Source: an uncultured Lachnospiraceae bacterium
GTDB taxonomy: Bacteria; Bacillota; Clostridia; Lachnospirales; Lachnospiraceae
NCBI GenBank assembly: GCA_910577645.1
Contig: CAJTOL010000004.1
Span: 62,001-126,000 of the forward strand
Length of the DNA stretch: 64,000 bases
Direction: 5' to 3'
The notes below the pieces were generated by a model. The model did not search any database. It was not told where the DNA came from and was given only the letters and a program-made list of their open reading frames with translations. Each line of letters starts with the position of its first letter. Positions within the stretch are counted from its first letter, which is position 1. The translations under genes were made by a program, and so were the position numbers. This document shows positions 33,368 through 41,817 of the stretch, one piece after another.

Positions 33368-34273
33368 TCATTTCAAAAAATAGTTTTCAATTTCCTGAAT
33401 CACTTTTTCATATTTCTTTTCCATCCGATTGGGACATACCATATAAATAGCGGCATCCGGATCATTCTCTAAACAGCGCATCTGAAGTTTTCCGCCCTCA
33501 ATATGCATGTTATGCTCCATTGCCAGTTTAGGAAAATACGAAATGGCATCTCTGTGCTGCAGTACATATTCCACCGCGCTGACGGAACCTGCAAATAGAT
33601 GAGGCTCCCTTCCGGTATATTCTGCCAGCTTCTTTGCGTGAGGTGTTAATCCAAAGGCACGGTTATGAACCATCTGCTTTCCATACAGGTCTGCGGCACA
33701 CAAGGTCGCCCGTCCTGCCAAAACATCGTCTGCCCGGAAAATCACCATCATTTGGCTGTCCATAAGCTTTTTTGTCCAAAAACCGCCCTGGTTTTGCAGC
33801 TTTCTTAAATGCTGGTCTCCCATATTTCCGGAAAGCACATGAAGAATTGCCAGCTGCTCCTCACCTTTTCTCAATTGTTGTACAATTTCATATATACTAG
33901 ATGTTTCCCAATTGATGGATACGTGTTCTATAGCGCTGAGCCTCTCGATTAAATCTGTGTTCACCAACAAATCGCCCAATAAATATTGCAGAGAAATTTT
34001 TATATCATATTTCCGCGCATAACGGCCAGCCAGGTCTTTCCACCCATATACCAATGCCATCACCTGTTCCAAATCGTTGAGAAAGATCCTTCCCGCTTCT
34101 GTGGGAACCACCCCTTTATTGGAACGCTGAAAGACTTGAAATCCTAATTCGTTTTCCAGCATTTTTAAGGTTTCGCTAAGTGCCTGCTGAGAAATATACA
34201 ATTTTTGCGCCGCCTGCCGGATGGATCCTGTTTTCGCAATTTCCTGAACATATTCAAACTGCCTGATTTGCAT
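33368..34273 (-). CDS. LysR-family transcriptional regulator
   Basis: The 301-residue protein has the LysR winged helix-turn-helix at residues 1-62 (IAKTGSIRQAAQKLYISQQAL then SETLKMLENELGF) and a C-terminal periplasmic-binding-like effector domain. Its position 157 bases upstream of the anion permease, with an inverted repeat in the gap, suggests that it senses the imported anion and activates the transporter. The start is fixed by the conserved MQIRQFEYVQEIA; the ribosome site is weak. Confidence 0.9.
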   Translation of the reverse strand: MQIRQFEYVQEIAKTGSIRQAAQKLYISQQALSETLKMLENELGFQVFQRSNKGVVPTEAGRIFLNDLEQVMALVYGWKDLAGRYARKYDIKISLQYLLGDLLVNTDLIERLSAIEHVSINWETSSIYEIVQQLRKGEEQLAILHVLSGNMGDQHLRKLQNQGGFWTKKLMDSQMMVIFRADDVLAGRATLCAADLYGKQMVHNRAFGLTPHAKKLAEYTGREPHLFAGSVSAVEYVLQHRDAISYFPKLAMEHNMHIEGGKLQMRCLENDPDAAIYMVCPNRMEKKYEKVIQEIENYFLK

Positions 34274-34333
34274 AGTCTGTTCAACGCCTCTCTTCCACTA
34301 CTTATTTTTAATGGAGTAATCGTTCTTTAAAAG

Positions 34334-36175
34334 TCAGAAAACTTCCTCCAGCCCGCTTTCAAGGGTGATTTCCGGCAGGTTCTTTAAGAACTGCTCCGCA
34401 TTACGGTAAGCAATGCCATCCTCTGTATCCAAGCTTTCGCCAAGGTACAATACAAACCTGCCTGTCAGTTTCCCAAACCGCGGAGAAATAAGGCCAAGTT
34501 TCTCTTCATCCATCAGATGCCTGGCCTGCTGCCGGACGCAATGGGCACTATGTTTAATCTCATAAATGGCGCAGGCGCTGTTCTTTTTGTCAAAGATAAC
34601 CATATCAAACTCACCGCTGCCAAACATGAACTTGAATACTTCATAATCTTTTCCAAGTACTTTGGATGTTTCCAGCAGTATGATATCTTCCAGCATCCTT
34701 CCCCGGACTTCGCCTAACAGGCGTTCCGTCACATAAGAGATGGTTTTATTGTCCAGCATACGAAAAGTTTCATCCTTCATCAAAGAATACACAAGCGCCT
34801 GCGCCTGGCAATACCTCATGCCTGGCTGCGTGAACAGGATCCTTTCTTCCGGTTCCATCCCGGCCATGCCGTACTCAATTGGGCAAGGTACAATGAGATC
34901 CAAAGCCTCCAGGTATTTTTTGATCTGTACTATGTGGGAGGGTGTAATGCCAATCTTCTGTTCCTCTTGGTTTCGGATATCCAGCATTTTCATCAGATTT
35001 TTTGTCACTGTTTCTTTATCAATAGCTTTCAGGATATCCGTCCGTTTTTCAGGGTCACGCTCCCGCTTTAAATTCCTTTCCGTAATACCAAGGTCATGGG
35101 ATACGAAAGGTCTTGTCAGCACTTCCAGTACAAATCGGTGGTTCATATCCTCGATGATACGGTTAATCGCACCAGTCAACTCCCCCGTCTCATAAAGGCT
35201 TTGCAGCTGGCCAAAGTATTTCCCGAATGCAAAGCAGGAAAGAGAATTCTGGATGTTTTTACAGATGGCTGTGTCAATATATCTGCGTGTTGATTCATCA
35301 TCCCGAAAAGCTACGCTTTCTTCCAAAAGCTCTTCATCGTCAAAATCCGTCTCCCCGGCTTTTAAGGTGCCACCGTAGCGGATATACTCATCAATGCTAT
35401 CAATGCCAAGGATATGGCTATATTCACGGTATGGAATAAAAGTAGTATGGAATGTCCTTTCCCTGTCATACAGTTCATTGTCCCTGGCAAACCAAAAGCC
35501 CAGGGAGTCTGTGCCAGAGAGCACAATCCGCATTCCCATTGGCACATAAATGTCGGACAGAAGAGCCGCGGAATCAATAAAATCCTTCATCAGCGTAACC
35601 TCATCTAAAAATACATACTTGTAGCCCGCCTGATACAATCGATCTAGATCACGGGTGAGCTGATCCATTTCATCAACAGTACGCAGTTTAATATAGGCGG
35701 CTCTTGCAAAATCTTCCTCAGACATGTCTGCAACTGCCTGGAGGAGCATGGTGGTCTTGCCAGTCCGCCGAAGCCCATAAACTATACATACCTTTGTCCG
35801 CACATTTCCATAAAGATATTGGGGGATCCGATGATAAAGCTCTCTTTTTTCAAGTCCTTCCACACTGGCGGCCATCCCTGCAAGCTCGTTTCCTATCCTT
35901 ACCTTAGTTTCAAACTGCCTGCCACTTTCTTCCAATGCCGGAAACTTCTTTTTCAGTTCCTTTAAACGTTTCTGAAGCTGCCTGCGTTCTTCAATCTGTG
36001 CCTGGATTTCTTCTGTTTCTTCCTCACGGAGATACTTACTTTTCACCTTCCCATTTTCTTTCCACTGAAGGTAATACCGTGTTTTTCCGTTTATATTCTT
36101 CCTGGAAATATATCCTATAGGAAGCGCGGCAATCCGTTCTTCCATCTGCCGCATCAGTCCATAGCTGTCAGTCAT
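34334..36175 (-). CDS. AAA-type ATPase with DUF4143-like C-terminal nuclease-fold domain
   Basis: A 613-residue ATP-binding protein. The first 60 residues carry a small module (GYISRKNINGKTRYYLQWKE) known from DUF6788-like proteins, followed by a coiled-coil-prone stretch. The P-loop is VYGLRRTGKTTMLLQ, and the Walker B region YVFLDEVTLM fits the AAA_14 group. Near the C-terminus GEFDMVIFDKKNSACAIYEIKH has the spacing of a PD-(D/E)xK site (E, D, then E-x-K). Such ATPases are widespread in anaerobes and their role is unknown; a part in defence or mobile-element biology has been proposed for relatives. ATG 36175 has AAAGGTGA upstream; a GTG at 36187 is in frame. Confidence 0.8.
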   Translation of the reverse strand: MTDSYGLMRQMEERIAALPIGYISRKNINGKTRYYLQWKENGKVKSKYLREEETEEIQAQIEERRQLQKRLKELKKKFPALEESGRQFETKVRIGNELAGMAASVEGLEKRELYHRIPQYLYGNVRTKVCIVYGLRRTGKTTMLLQAVADMSEEDFARAAYIKLRTVDEMDQLTRDLDRLYQAGYKYVFLDEVTLMKDFIDSAALLSDIYVPMGMRIVLSGTDSLGFWFARDNELYDRERTFHTTFIPYREYSHILGIDSIDEYIRYGGTLKAGETDFDDEELLEESVAFRDDESTRRYIDTAICKNIQNSLSCFAFGKYFGQLQSLYETGELTGAINRIIEDMNHRFVLEVLTRPFVSHDLGITERNLKRERDPEKRTDILKAIDKETVTKNLMKMLDIRNQEEQKIGITPSHIVQIKKYLEALDLIVPCPIEYGMAGMEPEERILFTQPGMRYCQAQALVYSLMKDETFRMLDNKTISYVTERLLGEVRGRMLEDIILLETSKVLGKDYEVFKFMFGSGEFDMVIFDKKNSACAIYEIKHSAHCVRQQARHLMDEEKLGLISPRFGKLTGRFVLYLGESLDTEDGIAYRNAEQFLKNLPEITLESGLEEVF

Positions 36176-36271
36176 GGGAATTATCACCTTTCTTTCTCCG
36201 CCTTTTTCACACTGCTCATTGCTTTTGTGAATATTATACCCTACTGTAACCTACCAGTCAACAGTACACCT

Positions 36272-36326
36272 AAAACAGGGCCGCTGCTCCTGCAGATGAA
36301 TTATCTGCGGGAACAACAGCCCTGTT
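36272..36326 (-). terminator. Terminator of the decarboxylase cluster
   Basis: AACAGGGCTGTTGTTCC pairs with a complementary arm (GGAGCAGCGGCCCTGTT) around a nested GCAGAT/ATCTGC, with a T-run on the minus strand. It lies 13 bases after the carboxyltransferase stop codon at 36339. Confidence 0.82.
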
Positions 36327-36338
36327 AATCATTTTAAC

Positions 36339-37751
36339 TTACACCGGGTAAGCCTTATTTGCCTTATCTGCCACAGCCGGATCTACCTTGGTCTGCTGTG
36401 CTTCTCTGTACAGGAAGAACTCTTTTGCCACAGCCGGGAACAGGGCATAGGATAATACATCCTCGTCCTGCTGCTTCCACTGAGCGCACTCTTTCTCAAA
36501 CTGAGGAAGCTGGGGCTCAATTAAGTCTGCAGGCCTGCAGGTAATGGGAGTCTCATCGCCGATGATCTTTTTCTGAACTTCAGCGTTAAAGGGCTTTACG
36601 GTCTGGCCGAACTCGCCCAGCATAATCTTTTTGGACTCCTTGGGCACCATCTTGTAGCGCTCGCCTGCCAGTACGTTCATAACTGCCTGAGTACCTACAA
36701 TCTGGGAGGACGGGGTAACAAGGGGCGGCTCGCCGAAGTCTTTTCTTACTCTGGGGATTTCCTCCAGAACCTCCTGGTACTTGTCCTCCTTGCCTGCATC
36801 CTTCAGCTGGCTTACCAGGTTGGAAAGCATACCGCCCGGCACCTGATACTGTAAGGTCTTAATGTTTACGCCAAGAACCTTGGGATTTAACAGGCCGCTC
36901 TTTAAAGCAGCTTCCCGGATGGGAGCAAAGTGGGAGGCAATGTCTGCCAGTAAGCTTAAATCGTAGCCGGTGTCATAGGGAGTTCCCCGGAAGGTCTCCG
37001 CCATAACCTCGGTAGCCGGCTGGCTGGTTCCCAAAGCTAAGGGAGACATTGCACAGTCGATAATATCACAGCCTGCCTCAACCGCCTTCATATAGGTCAT
37101 GGAAGCAACACCGGAGGTATAGTGAGTATGCAGGTCAATAGGAAGACTGGTACCCTCCTTTAAGGCGTGTACCAATTCGTCTGCCTGATAAGGAGTAAGA
37201 AGTCCTGCCATATCCTTAATACATAAGGAGTCAGCGCCCATATCCTCGATTCTCTTTGCAATATCTTTCCAGTAATCCAGGGTGTAAGCATCGCCTAAGG
37301 TATAGCAAAGGGCAATCTGGGCATGTCCTTTTTCCTTATTGGTTGCCTTTACTGCAGTCTCCAGGTTGCGGATATCATTTAAGCAGTCAAAAATACGGAT
37401 AATGTCGATACCGTTTGCAACGGACTTCTGTACAAAATACTCTACCACGTCATCTGCATAATGATTGTAACCTAAAATATTCTGGCCCCGGAACAGCATC
37501 TGCAGCTTGGTGTTCTTAAAGCCGTCTCTTAACTTTCTAAGTCTGTCCCACGGATCTTCCTTTAAAAAGCGGAGACAGGAGTCAAAGGTAGCTCCGCCCC
37601 AGCACTCAACTGCGTGGTAGCCTACCTTATCCATCTTTTCGATAATAGGCAGCATCTGCTCTGTCGTCATACGTGTCGCAAGCAAAGACTGATGGGCATC
37701 ACGAAGGACAGTCTCCACAATCTTTACCGGCTTTTTATTTACCTCTGCCAT
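36339..37751 (-). CDS. oadA: Oxaloacetate decarboxylase alpha/pyruvate carboxylase-type carboxyltransferase
   Basis: A 470-residue TIM-barrel carboxyltransferase of the OadA/PycB/5S family. VETVLRDAHQSLLATRM holds the metal-binding start of the barrel, and LHTHYTSGVASMTYMKAVEAG (cut) the later metal His pair. It ends before any biotin domain, which is instead encoded separately as the 122-residue carrier upstream. It transfers carboxyl between biotin and pyruvate/oxaloacetate. It is the last of five genes that include a second, acyl-CoA type carboxyltransferase, a Na+ pump and its small subunit, 18 bases behind oadB. Confidence 0.92.
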   Translation of the reverse strand: MAEVNKKPVKIVETVLRDAHQSLLATRMTTEQMLPIIEKMDKVGYHAVECWGGATFDSCLRFLKEDPWDRLRKLRDGFKNTKLQMLFRGQNILGYNHYADDVVEYFVQKSVANGIDIIRIFDCLNDIRNLETAVKATNKEKGHAQIALCYTLGDAYTLDYWKDIAKRIEDMGADSLCIKDMAGLLTPYQADELVHALKEGTSLPIDLHTHYTSGVASMTYMKAVEAGCDIIDCAMSPLALGTSQPATEVMAETFRGTPYDTGYDLSLLADIASHFAPIREAALKSGLLNPKVLGVNIKTLQYQVPGGMLSNLVSQLKDAGKEDKYQEVLEEIPRVRKDFGEPPLVTPSSQIVGTQAVMNVLAGERYKMVPKESKKIMLGEFGQTVKPFNAEVQKKIIGDETPITCRPADLIEPQLPQFEKECAQWKQQDEDVLSYALFPAVAKEFFLYREAQQTKVDPAVADKANKAYPV

Positions 37752-37768
37752 TTTAATTTCCTCCTTAA

Positions 37769-38920
37769 TTATTTAACCCCGAAAATTGCCATAAACGTGC
37801 CGGCTGCTACTGCCGTACCGATAACGCCTGCTACATTGGGTCCCATTGCGTGCATCAGCAGGAAGTTCGTAGGATCTGCCTCAGCTCCCACCTTCTGGGA
37901 TACCCGGGCCGCCATGGGAACTGCCGATACGCCTGCGGAACCGATAAGCGGATTTACCTTGCCGCCGGTTACCTTGCACATGATCTTGCCAAAAACAATA
38001 CCCATTGCAGTACCCAGGGCAAATGCAACCAAACCCAATAATACAATTTTGATGGTATCGCGATTTAGGAATGCCTCTGCGCTGGTGGTAGCGCCTACGG
38101 AAGTACCTAAAACGATAACCACGATATACATAAGAGCATTGGAAGCAGTCTCTGCCAGCTGGCCTACTACACCGGACTCTCTAAACAGGTTTCCTAACAT
38201 CAGCATGCCCACTAAGGGAGCGGTGGTAGGAAGAATCAGGCAGACTACTATGGTTACGATAATGGGGAACAAAATCTTTTCCAGCTTGGAAACCGGGCGG
38301 AGCTGCTCCATCTTGATCTTGCGCTCTTCCTCAGTGGTTAAAAACTTCATAATAGGCGGCTGGATAATGGGAACCAGAGCCATATAGGAATAAGCGGCAA
38401 CCGCAATTGGACCCAGATACTTGGTCTGTCCCAGCTTACCGGCCAGGAAGATGGAAGTAGGGCCGTCTGCGCCGCCGATAATGGAGATGGCTGCGGCAGC
38501 CTTGTCGTTAAAGCCCATAAAAATCGCCATAAAATACGCGCCGTAAATACCAAACTGGGCGGCTGCGCCAAGTAAAAAGCTCTTAGGGTTGGCAATCAGG
38601 GGACCGAAATCAGTCATAGCGCCTACACCCATAAAAATCAGAGACGGCAGGATACTCCACTCGTCTAACAGGTAGAAGTAATGAAGAAGTCCTCCGATTC
38701 CGTTTGAAGAATCTTCAACAGTCAGCATGATGTCCGGGTAAATGTTAACCAGAAGCATACCAAAGGAAATTGGTACTAAAAGGAGGGGCTCAAATCCCTT
38801 CTTAATGGCTAAATAAAGGAAAATAAGCGCCACGCCAATCATAACAAAGTTACGCGGATCCGGATTCGCAAATGCGGTCTGCTGAAGAAGATTACTCAAG
38901 GTTGTTGTAATATAATCCAT
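37769..38920 (-). CDS. oadB: Na+-translocating decarboxylase beta subunit
   Basis: The 383-residue membrane protein matches OadB/MmdB/GcdB, which decarboxylates carboxybiotin and pumps Na+ outward. Typical segments are IGGADGPTSIFLAGKLG and VGMLMLGNLFRESGVV; the conserved Asp in GGADGPT is essential in relatives. About nine to eleven membrane helices are visible. It lies between the biotin carrier and the OadA-type gene, giving a membrane energy-conserving decarboxylase. The primary substrate cannot be decided from this subunit. Confidence 0.94.
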   Translation of the reverse strand: MDYITTTLSNLLQQTAFANPDPRNFVMIGVALIFLYLAIKKGFEPLLLVPISFGMLLVNIYPDIMLTVEDSSNGIGGLLHYFYLLDEWSILPSLIFMGVGAMTDFGPLIANPKSFLLGAAAQFGIYGAYFMAIFMGFNDKAAAAISIIGGADGPTSIFLAGKLGQTKYLGPIAVAAYSYMALVPIIQPPIMKFLTTEEERKIKMEQLRPVSKLEKILFPIIVTIVVCLILPTTAPLVGMLMLGNLFRESGVVGQLAETASNALMYIVVIVLGTSVGATTSAEAFLNRDTIKIVLLGLVAFALGTAMGIVFGKIMCKVTGGKVNPLIGSAGVSAVPMAARVSQKVGAEADPTNFLLMHAMGPNVAGVIGTAVAAGTFMAIFGVK

Positions 38921-38959
38921 GTTAATCCCTCCATGTAGGATGCAAAGTTACTGCACCAG

Positions 38960-39328
38960 TTAGTTTAAGGTAGCAATGGTGGCTCCGGTCTCCACGGTCT
39001 CGCCGGCTGCTACATTAACACTTGCTACGGTGCCATCCTGAGGAGCTACAATGTCATTTTCCATCTTCATGGCTTCCAGAACCGCCAAAACATCGCCCTT
39101 CTTAACAGCCTGGCCTGCTGCTGCCTTTACAGCTAAAATCTTTCCGCGCATGGGAGCTGCCACGGTTACGCTGCCTGCTGCTCCTGCCGCCTTAGGCGCT
39201 GCTTTGGGTGCTGCGGGTGCTGCCTTTGGTGCTGCTGCCGGTGCTGCTGCCGGTGCTGCGCCGGTAGTTCCTTCTTCTACGGTAACTTCATAAACATTGC
39301 CATTTACAGTAATTGTATAATTTTTCAT
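38960..39328 (-). CDS. Biotin carboxyl carrier protein
   Basis: This 122-residue protein ends with a biotinyl domain containing the site EAMKMEN, whose Lys is biotinylated, and the flanking MRGKILAVKAAAGQAVKKGDV. The N-terminal MKNYTITVNGNVYEVTVEE is followed by an Ala/Pro-rich flexible linker (about 25-50), as in MmdC and GcdC. It shuttles the carboxyl group between the two carboxyltransferases and the membrane decarboxylase. It sits between the OadG-like gene and oadB. Confidence 0.93.
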   Translation of the reverse strand: MKNYTITVNGNVYEVTVEEGTTGAAPAAAPAAAPKAAPAAPKAAPKAAGAAGSVTVAAPMRGKILAVKAAAGQAVKKGDVLAVLEAMKMENDIVAPQDGTVASVNVAAGETVETGATIATLN

Positions 39329-39346
39329 GATAGAAATCCTCCTAAT

Positions 39347-40108
39347 TTATGCTCTTTTCCATTTAGAAGCCGGCGCACGCTTGATGGAGCGGACTACCAG
39401 TCCGTCTGCAGGCGTATTTTCGGAAGCAGCAATGGCTGCGGTAATAACGGCTACTAACTCTAAATCATCTGCCAGTTCCTCCTCTTCCACTGCAGGCGCC
39501 GCCACAATGGCTGCTGCAGGAGCAGGCGCCGGAGTGTTGGCGGCTTTCTGCTTTTCTTCCCACTCATGAATATACCGGAAGAGGCCGATAAGGAAGCTGA
39601 TAAATATCAGCACTGCGAAAACCGTGCCCATACCCATAAGGGTGTTTAAACCGGCCTTGGTTAAGCGCTCAGCTATGGTATAAACCGGATTAAAGGATAT
39701 GGCGGTATACTGGGTCTTGTCCTCGTCAATGGCAATATAAGTGTCCATACCCCTCTTTTCAAAGGTTGCCTTTATGTTGGCTCCAAATCCATCCTCGGTT
39801 AAAACCACCTCAGCGGAATCAATGGAAACCAGAGCGCCCAAGTCCTCCTTAATGCCTATCCAGGAAGTAACGGCTGCTGACAATACAGTGTCTTTACTCT
39901 TCTCTGCCGCCTTTAAGGTAGCCTCAAGCTCCTCCTGGGTCATCATATCAAAGGTTCGCAAGGTGCTTTCTGCCATCTGGGTCACATAGAGTTTGTCCTG
40001 CTCACTTAGAGTTTCCTCCTCTGCCTGAGAACCTGCACAGGCAGTAAGGGCAAACATGGCCATGGTCAGGCAAAGCACTGCAAATGCCCGTCTCATAAAT
40101 TGTTTCAT
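39347..40108 (-). CDS. OadG-like gamma subunit with an extracellular lipoprotein-type domain
   Basis: The 253-residue protein begins with a signal peptide and a lipobox-like LTACAG, then has an extracytoplasmic domain of about 130 residues (DUF3887-like). Next is a transmembrane helix (TLMGMGTVFAVLIFISFLIG) of the OadG type, an Ala/Pro-rich linker, and a short C-terminal segment (ELVAVITAAIAAS and VVRSIKRAPASKWK). OadG/MmdD proteins assemble the decarboxylase. Here the usual ~80-residue subunit is expanded by the outer domain, a form I infer to be typical of these clusters. The gene precedes the biotin carrier by 18 bases. Confidence 0.78.
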   Translation of the reverse strand: MKQFMRRAFAVLCLTMAMFALTACAGSQAEEETLSEQDKLYVTQMAESTLRTFDMMTQEELEATLKAAEKSKDTVLSAAVTSWIGIKEDLGALVSIDSAEVVLTEDGFGANIKATFEKRGMDTYIAIDEDKTQYTAISFNPVYTIAERLTKAGLNTLMGMGTVFAVLIFISFLIGLFRYIHEWEEKQKAANTPAPAPAAAIVAAPAVEEEELADDLELVAVITAAIAASENTPADGLVVRSIKRAPASKWKRA

Positions 40109-40126
40109 ATACCTGTCACCTCATTA

Positions 40127-41581
40127 TTAAACCGTGCCATGCTTTTTGCCCGGACGGTCCTCTCTCTTTGTGAACAACATCTCAAATGCCGCAATCACAC
40201 GCTTTCTGGTGTCGCCGGCCTCAATGATATCGTCAACATATCCTCTCTTTGCTGCTGCCAGGGCGCTGGACTGAAGCCCCTGATACTCTGCCGCCTTCTC
40301 AGCAATCAAAGCAGCCCCGTTGTCAGAGGAAGCAATCTCGTCTGCATACATGATTTTTACTGCTGCAGATGCATCCATCATGCCGATGGAAGCGTCCTTC
40401 CATGCGTAAACCATGTCTGCGCCAGTGGATTTACTGTTCATGGTCAGGTACGCGCTGCCGTAAGCCTGTCCTGCAATCACGGTTACCTTGGGAACGGTAG
40501 CATTTGCAAATGCATAGGTTAAACGGCCTGCCGCCTTTGCAATCTTTCTCTCAGAATGTTTGTCAGCCTTGTAACCGGTGGTGTTGACCATAACCAGTAC
40601 CGGGATCTCAAAGGCATCACAGAAAGTAACAAAATCCGCCGCCTTGTCACAGCCCTTTGCCGTAAGCTTGGCCTCATACTCTCCGGTCTTTTCCCCTTCC
40701 GTATTGTAGCTCTCGGTGCGGTTTGCCACACAGCCTACCGTGGTGCCGTTTAAACGGATAAATCCGGTAACCATCTCCGGTGCATATGCTTTCTTTACTT
40801 CCATAAAGAAGTGATCATCGGAGATAAAAGACATAGCCATGGCGGTGTCGCCCACACAGTTTTCCAGATCCGGACATACCCGGTTTAAATCGTCCGTACA
40901 CTCATCATAGGACATATCATCCTCATTGTTGGCCGGAAGGATGGTAACCAAAGTACGGATTTCTCTTAAAATGGAATCCTCGTCACCGGTAAAGTCAATA
41001 AGGCCGGTATCTTCACTCTGGAATTTGGCAGCAGCGGTATCGCATTTTGCCGCGTCGTTGCCATCTAATGCATTGGGGGAGTTTACAAACACCTTTGCCC
41101 CTTTTTCTTCCATAAAGGTAAAGTCAGCCATTCCCAAGGATACGGCCATGCCGCCTCCGCAGGTGCCGAATACCGCCTGAATCTGGGGAATCACACCGGA
41201 AGCCATGGTCTGGCTTAAATAAAGCTTGCCAAATGCGTCTAACGCATCCGTTGCCTCCTGAAGGCGTAAGCCTGCACAGTCGATAAGGCCCACAACAGGC
41301 GCTCCCATCTTCATTGCATAGGCATAGATATCCGAAATCTTCCTGGCATGCATCTCACCCATGGAACCGCCCATAACGGAAGCGTCCTGGCTGTACACAT
41401 ACACAAGATTGCCGTCGATGGTGCCGTAGCCGGTCACTACGCCGTCGGCGGGTGTTTCCTTGGCAGTCATGTTGAAATCCGTATTTCTGGCAGTTACATA
41501 TGCGCCGATTTCAACAAAACTGTTTTCATCAAGTAAACGGGTGATTCTGTTACTTGCTGAAGTTTGTGCTGAATTACTCAT
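40127..41581 (-). CDS. Acyl-CoA carboxyltransferase (methylmalonyl-CoA decarboxylase alpha-like)
   Basis: This 484-residue crotonase-fold carboxyltransferase has two halves with oxyanion-hole glycines (QDASVMGGSMGEMHARKI and FGTCGGGMAVSLGMADF; later GQAYGSAYLTMNSK). It fits the MmdA/12S transcarboxylase family, though slightly shorter than the ~510 usual. It would move carboxyl between an acyl-CoA and the biotin carrier. As first gene of the cluster it stands with OadG-like, biotin carrier, OadB and OadA-type proteins. The exact acyl-CoA (methylmalonyl, malonyl, glutaconyl) is not shown. ATG 41581 follows GGAGG at 8 bases; the frame is open to 41596. Confidence 0.85.
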   Translation of the reverse strand: MSNSAQTSASNRITRLLDENSFVEIGAYVTARNTDFNMTAKETPADGVVTGYGTIDGNLVYVYSQDASVMGGSMGEMHARKISDIYAYAMKMGAPVVGLIDCAGLRLQEATDALDAFGKLYLSQTMASGVIPQIQAVFGTCGGGMAVSLGMADFTFMEEKGAKVFVNSPNALDGNDAAKCDTAAAKFQSEDTGLIDFTGDEDSILREIRTLVTILPANNEDDMSYDECTDDLNRVCPDLENCVGDTAMAMSFISDDHFFMEVKKAYAPEMVTGFIRLNGTTVGCVANRTESYNTEGEKTGEYEAKLTAKGCDKAADFVTFCDAFEIPVLVMVNTTGYKADKHSERKIAKAAGRLTYAFANATVPKVTVIAGQAYGSAYLTMNSKSTGADMVYAWKDASIGMMDASAAVKIMYADEIASSDNGAALIAEKAAEYQGLQSSALAAAKRGYVDDIIEAGDTRKRVIAAFEMLFTKREDRPGKKHGTV

Positions 41582-41622
41582 TTTGCAGTCCTCCATTTTA
41601 AAATATTTTCATGGATCTGTCA

Positions 41623-41640
41623 GTTTGTTATTTAACAAAC
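41623..41640. promoter_or_regulatory. Palindrome before the carboxyltransferase cluster
   Basis: GTTTGTTA and TAACAAAC face each other across two bases, 41 bases upstream of the first gene. An AT-rich TATAAA-type -10 lies further upstream on the minus strand. It may be an operator; the half-sites resemble Rex sites but the spacing is too short. Confidence 0.5.
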
Positions 41641-41817
41641 ATAAATCCATTAAACCAAAATCTCTGCCGATTTTAATTTTATATCGGATTTCCAAAAATA
41701 TCAAGCTGTTTTCCCAAAAAATAAGCAGGATAACAGAAATCTTTACAAGTTCTTTCTGTCATTCTGCTCATTTTATAACGTTCTCATGCTCTCTCCTCCC
41801 GGGCTTCTCATCGGATT

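Noticed and set aside
41623..41640. Rex operator
   Set aside because: The half-sites resemble TTGTTA/TAACAA, but only two bases separate them where Rex sites need a longer gap.
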